Positions 22,945-33,807 of a stretch of 64,000 nucleotides of DNA are shown here, in pieces; positions within the stretch are counted from its first letter, which is position 1, and each line of letters begins with the position of its first letter. Made by a program: the position numbers and the translations under genes. The notes under the pieces are model-generated. The model was not told the DNA's origin, made no database searches, and saw only the letters and a list, made by a program, of their open reading frames with translations. Location of the stretch: the NCBI RefSeq assembly GCF_027943255.1, contig NW_026562179.1:4280501-4344500 (forward strand), in the 5' to 3' direction. This DNA comes from Anastrepha obliqua (Eukaryota > Arthropoda > Insecta > Diptera > Tephritidae).

Positions 22945-24386
22945 TTTTGGCTATTTTCTGCCACAAGGTGCTGGAGCCTTGCGCCCCGAGGTCCCTTGTT
23001 TTTGTGGTCCTTGTGACCCCCCACCGGCCGTGGTTTTGCTTGCTTTGGCGCCTGTGTGTGCCGAGCTGCAGCGGTAGCCTTTTTCACGACCTTTATCGCG
23101 TTTTGTCGCTCTAACGCCGCTTTGCTTGTTGAGGGTTTCTCCACCTCTTTGGGTGCCGTTTCATCAGTATGCCCAACAGCACTTCTTATGGATGTTGCGG
23201 CAGGTACTTCTTGCGCGCCCAGTGGCTCTGCTGTACCAACGCTTTCCTCTGCCTTTACCCCCGCTTTATTGTTTTTGAGGATAAGGCGCACATGGCCGAA
23301 GCGATATGCAATTTTGCCTTTCAGCTCTGTTAGCCTACTCAGCGATTCGTCGTCAACCGCCATGATAAGGTGAAGTAAGGCACCTTCGGTCGACCTTTGA
23401 ATCACTTTCCAGTGTTTGGCTGCCAGATTGTTCTGGACCCCAATGGTCGCAAGAATTTTCTCGTTAGAGAGTTCAATACTCTGTGGAAAGAAACCCCTCA
23501 CGATGAACGTTTTAGGAAAATCATTTTCCTCCACGAGCATCATTTCTAACCCACATTTCTTCTTGATAAGATCGAAATTGCTTCGCATCCATTTGGCCGT
23601 GTCATTATTGGAGCAAAGAAACAGCAACCGACCGTTCCTGTGTATTGCACCCTCAAATACTGGCTTGTTATTGTCGTCGACCTCGATCATTACGTCAATA
23701 ACCGTTTCTTGAATAAGAACCAATTGTTCTTTGTTAAAAGGTGACTTAGCTAGATCAGAAGGGACAATACCCAGCCGAACAATGCTAGCCACTTGGCTAA
23801 GAGTTGGCCTTCCCACGTGCGAAGACGTTTTGGGTTTTTTGCCACCTGGCGTTTCTTTGGCTGACTCTTCCGAGCGCACTCTTTTCGCCGTAGAGGCATT
23901 TCTTGCAATTTCCAGAGCCTTCTCTCTAGAGTGACCACTTGCCATCGCTTGCTTGAAACGCCTTTTCTCAGCTGACTTCATTTTGACGAAGTCAGATGTT
24001 AGGTTCAGTTTATCAAGGTCTGAACCAATGACCGTGCATCCAGATTTTTCTGAGACAACACTATTGTTGTCTCCACACAGGGTGTCGGTATCAGAGGAGT
24101 CCATTGACTCATGACCGGATTCTAAATGTTCCGACGTTGGCCTAGGAGCCAGGAAAGGTCGGTCTTCATTAGACTGTGTGGATGTTGACGCGGGGATTTT
24201 CTTATCAGCAGCACCTGCCAAAGTAGATGCTGTTGAAGGTTGACTAGGCGCATGTCCAACAACGCTGCGCGCAGCCGAAAGAGGGTTATTCAGCCCGATG
24301 GCTGATTCGGTCGAGTTGACCGACGACGATTGCCCAGCAGCAGATTCGTCGTGTTTGGTTTTTGTTTTATCTTGTAATTTATCCAT
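22941..24386 (-). CDS. LOA ORF1, gag-like protein (DUF4780-type), copy 1
   Basis: A 481-residue intact frame. The first 180 residues are serine/threonine-rich and low-complexity, followed by a basic stretch (KRRFKQAMASGHSREKALE). A globular domain of the DUF4780 type found in insect retrotransposon ORF1 proteins spans about residues 190-370. The tail is lysine/alanine-rich. No zinc knuckle is present. It presumably packages element RNA. The stop overlaps the ORF2 start by 4 nt. Copy 2 differs at two residues that I can see (S/T and V/G). Confidence 0.85.
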   Translation of the reverse strand: MDKLQDKTKTKHDESAAGQSSSVNSTESAIGLNNPLSAARSVVGHAPSQPSTASTLAGAADKKIPASTSTQSNEDRPFLAPRPTSEHLESGHESMDSSDTDTLCGDNNSVVSEKSGCTVIGSDLDKLNLTSDFVKMKSAEKRRFKQAMASGHSREKALEIARNASTAKRVRSEESAKETPGGKKPKTSSHVGRPTLSQVASIVRLGIVPSDLAKSPFNKEQLVLIQETVIDVMIEVDDNNKPVFEGAIHRNGRLLFLCSNNDTAKWMRSNFDLIKKKCGLEMMLVEENDFPKTFIVRGFFPQSIELSNEKILATIGVQNNLAAKHWKVIQRSTEGALLHLIMAVDDESLSRLTELKGKIAYRFGHVRLILKNNKAGVKAEESVGTAEPLGAQEVPAATSIRSAVGHTDETAPKEVEKPSTSKAALERQNAIKVVKKATAAARHTQAPKQAKPRPVGGHKDHKNKGPRGARLQHLVAENSQK

Positions 24387-25053
24387 GTGATTCCCACGAG
24401 TGTTAGGGAAGGGAGGTCACCCACGGCAGAGCCCTTGTACCGCGGGAAGGCATTTAATTAAAACCGGAGGTCACCAGGTATCCGGAGTTCGCATATTCAC
24501 GACTAAGCATCCTCTTAGCCACGCATCCCTCGGCATATGCTGTTCCGCCTTGGATTAGGAGTCTGTCTATCTTAGCCTTCTGCGTATTTATCGATTGAAG
24601 CATTTGTTAACAAAATAACAAACTACGTCAACCAACAAATACACAGAAGTTTCCAGCCGTTACCGCGTGGAGGTGATAGCTCAGGCTTCCATCAGAGAGT
24701 CAATTACGGCACGCTCCAAAAAAGCATGTTATTCCCCTTAACTCACTGATGGCTCAACGGCCAACTTTTTTCTTAAAATAAATTATATTTTGCGTCCGTC
24801 CAAAACTCTTTCTAATTGCACTGTTACCGTTGTTTTAAGTGAATTGACAAATTTCAAGTCAATTGTCAATTCATACCAATTATTGCCAACACAACAAAAT
24901 TTTGAAAAAATTTCGCAGCACCCGTTGGGACTATGTTCATGAACATATATTTATTAGTAAAGAGAACAAAACAAAACAATTATTGAGAATCCAAATGCAT
25001 ACAATGCTGTGCTCATTAGAAAGAGAGCTAAACAAAGCAAACGTACTCATATA

Positions 25054-25967
25054 AAGGGTGTTTTTTTAGAGGTTAGGTTTTCAAGATGAAATAAAACGTA
25101 TATAATTTAATGTTATGGCCAAGAATTTAGCTTTATTATAAAGATAAGGGTTTGCCATTATGTTTTAAAAATGATTTCGGGCAAGTGGCCGCCGCGGCTG
25201 GCTCGAATAAATTCCAGCCGAGAGGCCCAATTTTCGACCACTTTTTGCAGCAATTGGGGCCTATGTCAGCAATAACGCGCCGAATATTCTCTTCCAAGAC
25301 GTCAATCGTCTCGGGCTTATCTGCGTAGACAAGCGACTTCACATAGCCCCACAAGAAATAGTCCAGCGGTGTTATATCGCACGATCTTGGAGGCCACGCC
25401 ACAGGTCCACGGCGCGAGATAATGCGCCCACCAAAAGTTTCCTTCAATAAATCGATTGTTGCGTTGGCTGTATGGCATGTAGCGCCGTCTTGTTGGAACC
25501 AAAGGTCGTCCACATCAACATCGTCCAATTCAGGCACGATTCATGGCTCTATAGCGCTCTCCATTGACTGTAACATTATGGCCGGCTTCATTTTTCAAGA
25601 AATATGGACCAATGATTCCCTCTGCCCATAGAGCACACCAAACAGTGACTTTTTGAGGATGTAACGGCGTCTCAGCAATGGCTTGTGGATTATGTTCACT
25701 CCAAATGCGACAATTTTGCTTATTGACATACCCATTCAACCAAAAGTGACCTTCATCGCTGAACAAAATTTTCTTGTTTTTTTTTCGAACCGAACCATTA
25801 TTTTCGTAATAAATTGCACGATTTGCAAACGCTGTTCAGGTGTAAGTCTATTCATTATGAAATGGCAAACCAAACTGAGCATAAATCAAGTGACAGCTGT
25901 CAAAAAGACCATCTACGAAAAAAGTAGTGCCAACTTGAAAACCTAACCTCTAAAAAAAAACACCCTT
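25054..25967 (-). mobile_element. Rosa-like (DD41D) mariner, internally deleted, copy 1
   Basis: The ends are AAGGGTGTTTTTTTAGAGG, with a near-perfect inverted partner of about 30 bp, flanked by TA on both sides (25052-25053, 25968-25969). At 914 bp it is shorter than the roughly 1.3 kb of complete relatives, because the middle of the transposase is missing. Confidence 0.88.
25136..25855 (-). pseudogene. Rosa-like mariner transposase, deleted, copy 1
   Basis: The N-terminus reads MNRLTPEQRLQIVQF, then a frameshift and a deletion jump straight to the catalytic core (SDEGHFWLNGYVNKQNCRIW). A second frameshift near 25535 leads to WFQQDGATCHTANATI and WPPRSCDITPLDYFLWG. The two aspartates (QQDGA and TPLD) are separated by 41 residues, the DD41D spacing of rosa elements. 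The DNA-binding helix-turn-helix region is lost, so the copy cannot be autonomous. Confidence 0.85.
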
Positions 25968-26197
25968 TATATGCGTATATTTGTGTGTCGTCCCGCTTTG
26001 CATAGACATCGCTGTTATCAATATGAAAATTTTGATAACTTTACACGCAAATATTTCATGAACAAATTAACCAATTTTAATTTTTATAATTTTCCGGAAA
26101 TATGCTCATCAAAACCTTTCTTTTGATATATATTTCATATCTGTACATATTGAAGTTTAGTCAGAATAAGCGACATGTTTTAAAATAATACTATAGA

Positions 26198-26722
26198 CTA
26201 GTATGTAACCCCCGAAAATCGGGTGGCTTTTTTCCCACGGAAAGTAAACAGCATATGTGACACTTTTATATTATATATTAAAAGTTATGATGATTAGAAA
26301 AGTGTATATTTTTATTCATATGTAATATGTAAGAAGTTATGCATATAACATTTTTAAGATTTTTTTCAGTTAAATCAGTAATTTTTTTTTTTAAACTACT
26401 TCATTATAAACTACATTCAACGTCAAGTTTTCGTTATTGCCCATTTGAACTCGTATATTTTCCCAGGATCTAACCCGGCTTAACGCAACATAAAGTTGGC
26501 CGTGAGCAAAGCAATCCTCCTTTAAATGAAGCCCCACCCTTGATAATGTTTGCCCCTGGGCCTTATTTATTGTTATGGCGAAGACTAATATAATGGGAAA
26601 TTGGCGGCGCTTCAACGTAAACGGAAGTGTGATTTCGCTCGGCTGCAAATTTATACGAGGCAATAGAAATCGCCTTCCCTGAGCCTCTCCACATAACACT
26701 TCCGCGTGCAAACAATTCGGAT
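26198..26722 (-). mobile_element. Helitron A, 3' end and helicase C-terminus, copy 2
   Basis: On the minus strand a hairpin CCCGATTTTCGGG is followed by GGTTACATA and CTAG (26201-26198), then host T: a textbook Helitron 3' terminus. The helicase frame (26391-26719) shows FAITINKAQGQT and LYVALSRVRSWEN, PIF1 motifs V and VI. The LOA 3' end truncates it at ATTCGGAT. Confidence 0.88.
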
Positions 26723-26930
26723 AGGAACTCTTCTACGAAATCTTCTTGGTTGTCCTCTAGGCATATTTTAAAATTAAATATGGATGTACTTTTTTCTTAA
26801 TAATTAATAATTTATCCTAGTAGGTGGTCCAATGACCGACACTGCGACCTAAAAGATCTTTTGTGTCAAGCTACCTAATTTAATATGGATGATCCTTCTG
26901 ATCATCCGCGAAAGTTACCCGACCACTACA

Positions 26931-29900
26931 TCAGGTTCTAGTTTGCCTAGTTGTTCTCTGCCTTTGGAAAGGAGTTGGTTGAAAGCCATGTTCTTCCAAC
27001 AATTTTTCTGCTATACGTATAAACCTTAGTATATCTGTAATAGGAGCTTTCTTTATTTCTTCCGGATCCAGTTGATCACGGTGGAAAATTTGCATTCTGG
27101 TTCTAGCCAGTGCAACGCACTCGCACAGTAAGTGCTCCGTTGTTTCATCATCCTCAAAACAGAGTCTACACTCAGTGTCTCTGAGAAGTTGAATTCTGTT
27201 AAGATGATAGTTTAGATAGTAGTGGCCCGTAAGAAAGCCTTCTATTTTCCTGATATCTACTTTCCGTAAGTTAATCAGTTCCTTTTTGTAGGTAAAAGGT
27301 CTAACCAACCTCTTGGCTTGACGAAGTTTCAGATTATCTTCCTAGTAAGCTATTCTGAGAGTATGTTCCCACTGGTCTACCCTGGATTTAGCTTCCGCCC
27401 AGTTGATACCACAATATGGTTCTGGTCCTATAAGGTCTGATGTCGATCCAGCCTTTGCCAGTTCATCAGCAATTTCGTTACCCTCGATTCCCGAGTGACC
27501 TGGAACCCAGCAAAGTACAACCGACTCCAAAGAATGAGACATTAGTGCTTTCAGTGCCGCTTGGCTGTCCGAATATATAGTTATGTGGGCCCCTTTGATA
27601 CCCCTTTTTAGATTTGTCAGTGCACAGATCGAAATCGCTTGGATTTCGGCCTGGAAGACACTGGGCCATTTGCCCATGGGTTCTGAAATTTTTGTGTTGG
27701 GTCCAAAGATCCCGGCACCAACTCCAGTATTTGTTTTTGAACCGTCAGTGAACCATATTAGACTTTTTGGGTTAACCCAAGGTCCTCCAATTTCCCATTC
27801 ATCACGGTCTGAGATAATTATCTCATAATTTCTATTGAAGACCCGTTTCGGAATCATGTAGTCTGTTACTGAACAGCTAATATCCCTATCCGGTATTTTT
27901 CTTAGAATACTCATATGACCAAAGTCACTGTATTCCTTATTTGACAAGATTTGCATTTTTAGTGCATTTCTAGCTGCACATTTCCATATGAATATATGCA
28001 GTGGGGATAATCCTACTATCGCTTCAATTGCAGTTGTAGGACAACTTCGCATGGCACCTGTTATAGACAAACAGGCCTGCCTTTGAAGACTTGCCAGTAA
28101 TTTCTTGGCTGTTTCTTGTGTGGTTTTGGGCCACCAAATAAGGGACGCATAGGTAATGATTGGTCGAATCATCATTGTATACATCCAATGAATCATTTTG
28201 GAGTCAATACCCCATGTTCTCCCCAGGAGACTGCGACATGCCCACATGGCTCTGGTGGCTTTATCTATCACCGATTTAAGGTGAGAGTTCCAATTTAATC
28301 TTTTATCCAGAACAACTCCTAAATATTTGACCTCATTGGAATAGTTTATATTTGTTCCTTCGATAGTAATTGAACCAAGGTCCAACTTATATCTGTTTGT
28401 GAAAGGTACAATAATAGCCTTGCTGGGATTTATAGAAAGTCCTTCTGCACGACACCAGTTTAGAATGAAATTTAATGTTTGATTCATAATGCTGGATATT
28501 GTTCTCTCGAATTTGCCAGGAATAATCACTGCAATATCGTCAGCATAGCCAATTACCTCCAAGCCTAACTCACTTAGTTTGACTAGGAGGTCGTCAATAA
28601 CCAGGGACCATAATAAAGGTGACAAAACACCACCTTGGGGGCATCCTTTTAATGCTTTGACTGAGACTGATACATCTCCTAGAGATGAGCTGATTTCTCT
28701 GCTTTCCAGCATTGCCTTTACCCACCCTATGGTCGGCTTGTCAATGTTTTTATTTGGTAATGCTCTATCAATCGAGCGATAATCTGTATTATCAAATGCA
28801 CCCTCGATATCTAAAAATGCGCATAAGGCGATTTCCTTAGAAAAATGAGCTTTCTCTATCTTTGATACGAGAAAGTGAAGAGCTCCTTCTGTAGATTTCC
28901 CTTTATTATATGCGTATTGCGATTTATGCAAAGGTGTGTTCTTTTCTAGGTTTTCTCTAATGTTAAGATCAACCAATCTTTCCATTGTTTTTAGGAGAAA
29001 CGAAGTTAAACTAATAGGTCTATATGACTTTGGAAGTTCACTGGACCTCTTGCCCGTTTTTGGAATAAATATCACGTTGACCTTACGCCAAACGTTTGGT
29101 ATGTATTCCATACTAAAGCTATTCCTAAAAATGGCAACAAGTGGTTTTATTAGTATTTCTATCCCTCGTAAGAGGAGGGCTGGAAAAATACCGTCTACCC
29201 CTGGTGCTTTAAATGATTGGAAGGACCCAACGGCCCACCGTACTTTGTTTTGGGTAAAGATACGTCCTGACAGACTCCAGGATTTTTTGTTAGCCACGAC
29301 CCCTTGGTCTGGTGTTAACTGGTCATTCCTCACTGTCGATGACGTATCTATAGATCCCGGGAAGTGTACTTGAAGCATATATTCCAAAGTATCTTTCCGA
29401 TTTTTTGTATACGACCCATCTGGTCTTTTTAAAGTTGTAACACCGTTTGAGTGTTCCTTGCACAAAGCTTTAAGGAGCCTGGCGCCCTCTGGCGCCTCGA
29501 TAATACTTTCACAGTATCTTCTCCATGACTCGCGTTTAGACTTTCTCAATTCTTTGTTGTAATTTGTTAGAGCAACCCTGTAGTCGTCCCATACCTTTTT
29601 ATGTTTACAACGATTGAAAAGTTGTCTTGTTTCTTTACGCATTTTGGCAAGCTTATCATTCCACCATGGGACCTTTCTAGTCACATTACGTGTTTTGACT
29701 ACGTTGCTTTCGTGGTATGCTGAAATTATTGTATCCCTTAGTTGAAACGCCGCCTCATCTAGTTCACCAACAGAACTTATGTTGACAGGCAGTGAATCAA
29801 CCTTTGATTCTAGTAATTCCTGATATCGTTTCCAATTTGTTCTTTTAGGATCGAAGACCTCATTTCTGAGATCACTTCTGCCTGGTAGATCAAACCTTAT

Positions 29901-30554
29901 GTGTAGATGGTCTGACAAAGAGGCTTCGTCAGACACATGCCAATTTCTCACGAAGTTAGCAATGTATGGGCTTGTTAGAGTAAGGTCTAGTACCTCCTCT
30001 CTAATAGCGTTAATAAACGTAGGTTTAGTACCTTTATTACTAATGTTTACGTTTTTGCTTAACAGATAATTTAAAAGAGACTCACCTCTATTGTTGACAT
30101 CCGAGCTGCCCCAGATACAGTGATGCGCGTTAGCATCGCATCCGATCACGAACTGTATGTTCCGTGAGTGACAGTGCTCAATAAGCGCCTGCACCTCTAC
30201 AGGAGGTATATCGTTGGAATCGCCCGGGAAGTAGGCAGACGCACAAACAATTTCCTGTGTCCCCTTTTCCGTTGCGATTTCTGTTTGGATAGCTGCCAGA
30301 TCCTGGGTGGCAAATTCTGAAAGTGGAAAGTGGTTAGTATTATTGTCTACCATTATCGCAGCCCTCGGACGCGGGCAGTGATAATAAACCAACTTACATT
30401 CCTTGCTAGATAGTCCTTTAACTTGACCACCAAATACCCACGGCTCTTGTAGTAGAGCTATGGATATTTTTTCTTCGGCGAATCTCTTGCACATGGTGGC
30501 TGATGCTCCTGTGGCATGGTGCAAGTTCGTCTGTAGCACCTTCAATGTGCTCAT
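26931..30554 (-). pseudogene. LOA ORF2, copy 2 (RNase H deletion, in-frame stop)
   Basis: 1070 codons are open through endonuclease, reverse transcriptase (YADD near residue 668) and RNase H (FTDGSKT near 934). In-frame TAG at 27342-27344 is followed by 136 more codons including the CRLCFEDDETTEHLLCEC motif. Relative to copy 1, 18 codons are missing between SHSLES and VVLCWVPGHSG, a helix between catalytic RNase H residues, so RNase H is probably impaired. The endonuclease and reverse transcriptase look complete. Confidence 0.88.
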
Positions 30555-31996
30555 TTTTGGCTATTTTCTGCCACAAGGTGCTGGAGCCTTGCGCCCCGAG
30601 GTCCCTTGTTTTTGTGGTCCTTGTGACCCCCCACCGGCCGTGGTTTTGCTTGCTTTGGCGCCTGTGTGTGCCGAGCTGCAGCGGTAGCCTTTTTCACGAC
30701 CTTTATCGCGTTTTGTCGCTCTAACGCCGCTTTGCTTGTTGAGGGTTTCTCCACCTCTTTGGGTGCCGTTTCATCAGTATGCCCAACAGCACTTCTTATG
30801 GATGTTGCGGCAGGTACTTCTTGCGCGCCCAGTGGCTCTGCTGTACCAACGCTTTCCTCTGCCTTTACCCCCGCTTTATTGTTTTTGAGGATAAGGCGCA
30901 CATGGCCGAAGCGATATGCAATTTTGCCTTTCAGCTCTGTTAGCCTACTCAGCGATTCGTCGTCAACCGCCATGATAAGGTGAAGTAAGGCACCTTCGGT
31001 CGACCTTTGAATCACTTTCCAGTGTTTGGCTGCCAGATTGTTCTGGACCCCAATGGTCGCAAGAATTTTCTCGTTAGAGAGTTCAATACTCTGTGGAAAG
31101 AAACCCCTCACGATGAACGTTTTAGGAAAATCATTTTCCTCCACGAGCATCATTTCTAACCCACATTTCTTCTTGATAAGATCGAAATTGCTTCGCATCC
31201 ATTTGGCCGTGTCATTATTGGAGCAAAGAAACAGCAACCGACCGTTCCTGTGTATTGCACCCTCAAATACTGGCTTGTTATTGTCGTCGACCTCGATCAT
31301 TACGTCAATAACCGTTTCTTGAATAAGAACCAATTGTTCTTTGTTAAAAGGTGACTTAGCTAGATCAGAAGGGCCAATACCCAGCCGAACAATGCTAGCC
31401 ACTTGGCTAAGAGTTGGCCTTCCCACGTGCGAAGACGTTTTGGGTTTTTTGCCACCTGGCGTTTCTTTGGCTGACTCTTCCGAGCGCACTCTTTTCGCCG
31501 TAGAGGCATTTCTTGCAATTTCCAGAGCCTTCTCTCTAGAGTGACCACTTGCCATCGCTTGCTTGAAACGCCTTTTCTCAGCTGACTTCATTTTGACGAA
31601 GTCAGATGTTAGGTTCAGTTTATCAAGGTCTGAACCAATGACCGTGCATCCAGATTTTTCTGAGACAACACTATTGTTGTCTCCACACAGGGTGTCGGTA
31701 TCAGAGGAGTCCATTGTCTCATGACCGGATTCTAAATGTTCCGACGTTGGCCTAGGAGCCAGGAAAGGTCGGTCTTCATTAGACTGTGTGGATGTTGACG
31801 CGGGGATTTTCTTATCAGCAGCACCTGCCAAAGTAGATGCTGTTGAAGGTTGACTAGGCGCATGTCCAACAACGCTGCGCGCAGCCGAAAGAGGGTTATT
31901 CAGCCCGATGGCTGATTCGGTCGAGTTGACCGACGACGATTGCCCAGCAGCAGATTCGTCGTGTTTGGTTTTTGTTTTATCTTGTAATTTATCCAT
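30551..31996 (-). CDS. LOA ORF1, gag-like protein (DUF4780-type), copy 2
   Basis: Intact 481-residue frame with the same layout as copy 1: low-complexity N-terminus, basic linker, DUF4780-type domain, lysine/alanine-rich tail, and a 4-nt ATGA overlap with ORF2. Confidence 0.85.
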   Translation of the reverse strand: MDKLQDKTKTKHDESAAGQSSSVNSTESAIGLNNPLSAARSVVGHAPSQPSTASTLAGAADKKIPASTSTQSNEDRPFLAPRPTSEHLESGHETMDSSDTDTLCGDNNSVVSEKSGCTVIGSDLDKLNLTSDFVKMKSAEKRRFKQAMASGHSREKALEIARNASTAKRVRSEESAKETPGGKKPKTSSHVGRPTLSQVASIVRLGIGPSDLAKSPFNKEQLVLIQETVIDVMIEVDDNNKPVFEGAIHRNGRLLFLCSNNDTAKWMRSNFDLIKKKCGLEMMLVEENDFPKTFIVRGFFPQSIELSNEKILATIGVQNNLAAKHWKVIQRSTEGALLHLIMAVDDESLSRLTELKGKIAYRFGHVRLILKNNKAGVKAEESVGTAEPLGAQEVPAATSIRSAVGHTDETAPKEVEKPSTSKAALERQNAIKVVKKATAAARHTQAPKQAKPRPVGGHKDHKNKGPRGARLQHLVAENSQK

Positions 31997-32490
31997 GTGA
32001 TTCCCACGAGTGTTAGGGAAGGGAGGTCACCCACGGCAGAGCCCTTGTACCGCGGGAAGGCATTTAATTAAAACCGGAGGTCACCAGGTATCCGGAGTTC
32101 GCATATTCACGACTAAGCATCCTCTTAGCCACGCATCCCTCGGCATATGCTGTTCCGCCTTGGATTAGGAGTCTGTCTATCTTAGCCTTCTGCGTATTTA
32201 TCGATTAAAGCATTTGTTAACAAAATAACAAACTACGTCAACCAACAAATACACAGAAGTTTCCAGCCGTTACCGCGTGGAGGTGATAGCTCAGGCTTCC
32301 ATCAGAGAGTCAATTACGGCACGCTCCAAAAAAGCATGTTATTCCCCTTAACTCACTGATGGCTCAACGGCCAACTTTTTTCTTAAAATAAATTATATTT
32401 TGCGTCCGTCCAAAACTCTTTCTAATTGCACTGTTACCGTTGTTTTAAGTGAATTGACAAATTTCAAGTCAATTGTCAATTCATACCAAT

Positions 32491-33807
32491 TATTGCCAAC
32501 ACAACAAAATTTTGAAAAAATTTCGCAGCACCCGTTGGGACTATGTTCATGAACATATATTTATTAGTAAAGAGAACAAAACAAAACAATTATTGAGAAT
32601 CCAAATGCATACAATGCTGTGCTCATTAGAAAGAGAGCTAAACAAAGCAAACGTACTCATATAAAGGGTGTTTTTTTAGAGGTTAGGTTTTCAAGATGAA
32701 ATAAAACGTATATAATTTAATGTTATGGCCAAGAATTTAGCTTTATTATAAAGATAAGGGTTTGCCATTATGTTTTAAAAATGATTTCGGGCAAGTGGCC
32801 GCCGCGGCTGGCTCGAATAAATTCCAGCCGAGAGGCCCAATTTTCGACCACTTTTTGCAGCAATTGGGGCCTATGTCAGCAATAACGCGCCGAATATTCT
32901 CTTCCAAGACGTCAATCGTCTCGGGCTTATCTGCGTAGACAAGCGACTTCACATAGCCCCACAAGAAATAGTCCAGCGGTGTTATATCGCACGATCTTGG
33001 AGGCCACGCCACAGGTCCACGGCGCGAGATAATGCGCCCACCAAAAGTTTCCTTCAATAAATCGATTGTTGCGTTGGCTGTATGGCATGTAGCGCCGTCT
33101 TGTTGGAACCAAAGGTCGTCCACATCAACATCGTCCAATTCAGGCACGATTCATGGCTCTATAGCGCTCTCCATTGACTGTAACATTATGGCCGGCTTCA
33201 TTTTTCAAGAAATATGGACCAATGATTCCCTCTGCCCATAGAGCACACCAAACAGTGACTTTTTGAGGATGTAACGGCGTCTCAGCAATGGCTTGTGGAT
33301 TATGTTCACTCCAAATGCGACAATTTTGCTTATTGACATACCCATTCAACCAAAAGTGACCTTCATCGCTGAACAAAATTTTCTTGTTTTTTTTTCGAAC
33401 CGAACCATTATTTTCGTAATAAATTGCACGATTTGCAAACGCTGTTCAGGTGTAAGTCTATTCATTATGAAATGGCAAACCAAACTGAGCATAAATCAAG
33501 TGACAGCTGTCAAAAAGACCATCTACGAAAAAAGTAGTGCCAACTTGAAAACCTAACCTCTAAAAAAAAACACCCTTTATATGCGTATATTTGTGTGTCG
33601 TCCCGCTTTGCATAGACATCGCTGTTATCAATATGAAAATTTTGATAACTTTACACGCAAATATTTCATGAACAAATTAACCAATTTTAATTTTTATAAT
33701 TTTCCGGAAATATGCTCATCAAAACCTTTCTTTTGATATATATTTCATATCTGTACATATTGAAGTTTAGTCAGAATAAGCGACATGTTTTAAAATAATA
33801 CTATAGA
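32491..33807 (+). repeat. Repeat R, split by a rosa-like mariner, copy 2
   Basis: Duplicate of 24881-26197 through the 7.6-kb tandem duplication. It ends at the Helitron A 3' terminus at 33808. Confidence 0.75.
32664..33577 (-). mobile_element. Rosa-like (DD41D) mariner, internally deleted, copy 2
   Basis: Same 914-bp element as 25054-25967, shifted by exactly 7610 bp, with the same TA flanks and the same broken transposase (32746-33465). It is a passenger of the tandem duplication, not a separate insertion. Confidence 0.88.

Larger units (their letters stand above)
19060..24880 (-). mobile_element. LOA-type non-LTR retrotransposon, copy 1
   Basis: About 5.8 kb on the minus strand: 5' UTR (24387-24880), ORF1, ORF2 with endonuclease, reverse transcriptase and RNase H, then a 3' UTR without a long poly-A. 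RNase H after the reverse transcriptase places it in the I/LOA group rather than Jockey or R1. End positions are approximate; the 5' edge is where repeat R begins (AATTATTGCC) and the 3' edge is where helicase begins. The copy is almost identical to 26723-32490. Confidence 0.85.
24881..26197 (+). repeat. Repeat R, split by a rosa-like mariner, copy 1
   Basis: AT-rich repeat, about 400 bp without the mariner: ATTATTGCCAACACAAC, CACCCGTTGGGACTATG, GAAAGAGAGCTAAACAAAGC, GCTTTGCATAGACATCGC, ending CTATAGA at the Helitron A 3' end. Pieces recur at 10936, 32491, 34990, 37354 and 44674. It has no coding capacity. The family is not recognised. Confidence 0.75.
18831..26493 (-). repeat. 7.6-kb tandem duplication, unit 1
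   Basis: Direct repeat of 26494-34103: Helitron A helicase stub, LOA element, R, rosa-like mariner, R, start of Helitron A. Unit 1 is 7663 bp and unit 2 is 7610 bp. The 53-bp difference equals a 54-nt deletion in unit 2 (RNase H) minus a 1-nt deletion in unit 1 (ORF2). Confidence 0.92.
26723..32490 (-). mobile_element. LOA-type non-LTR retrotransposon, copy 2
   Basis: Same structure and position relative to helicase and R as copy 1. Its ORF2 lacks copy 1's frameshift but has a 54-nt deletion in RNase H and shares the in-frame TAG. Confidence 0.85.

Noticed and set aside
24863..25054. 63-codon plus-strand frame in repeat R
   Set aside because: Repeat sequence with poor coding character; duplicated only because R is duplicated.
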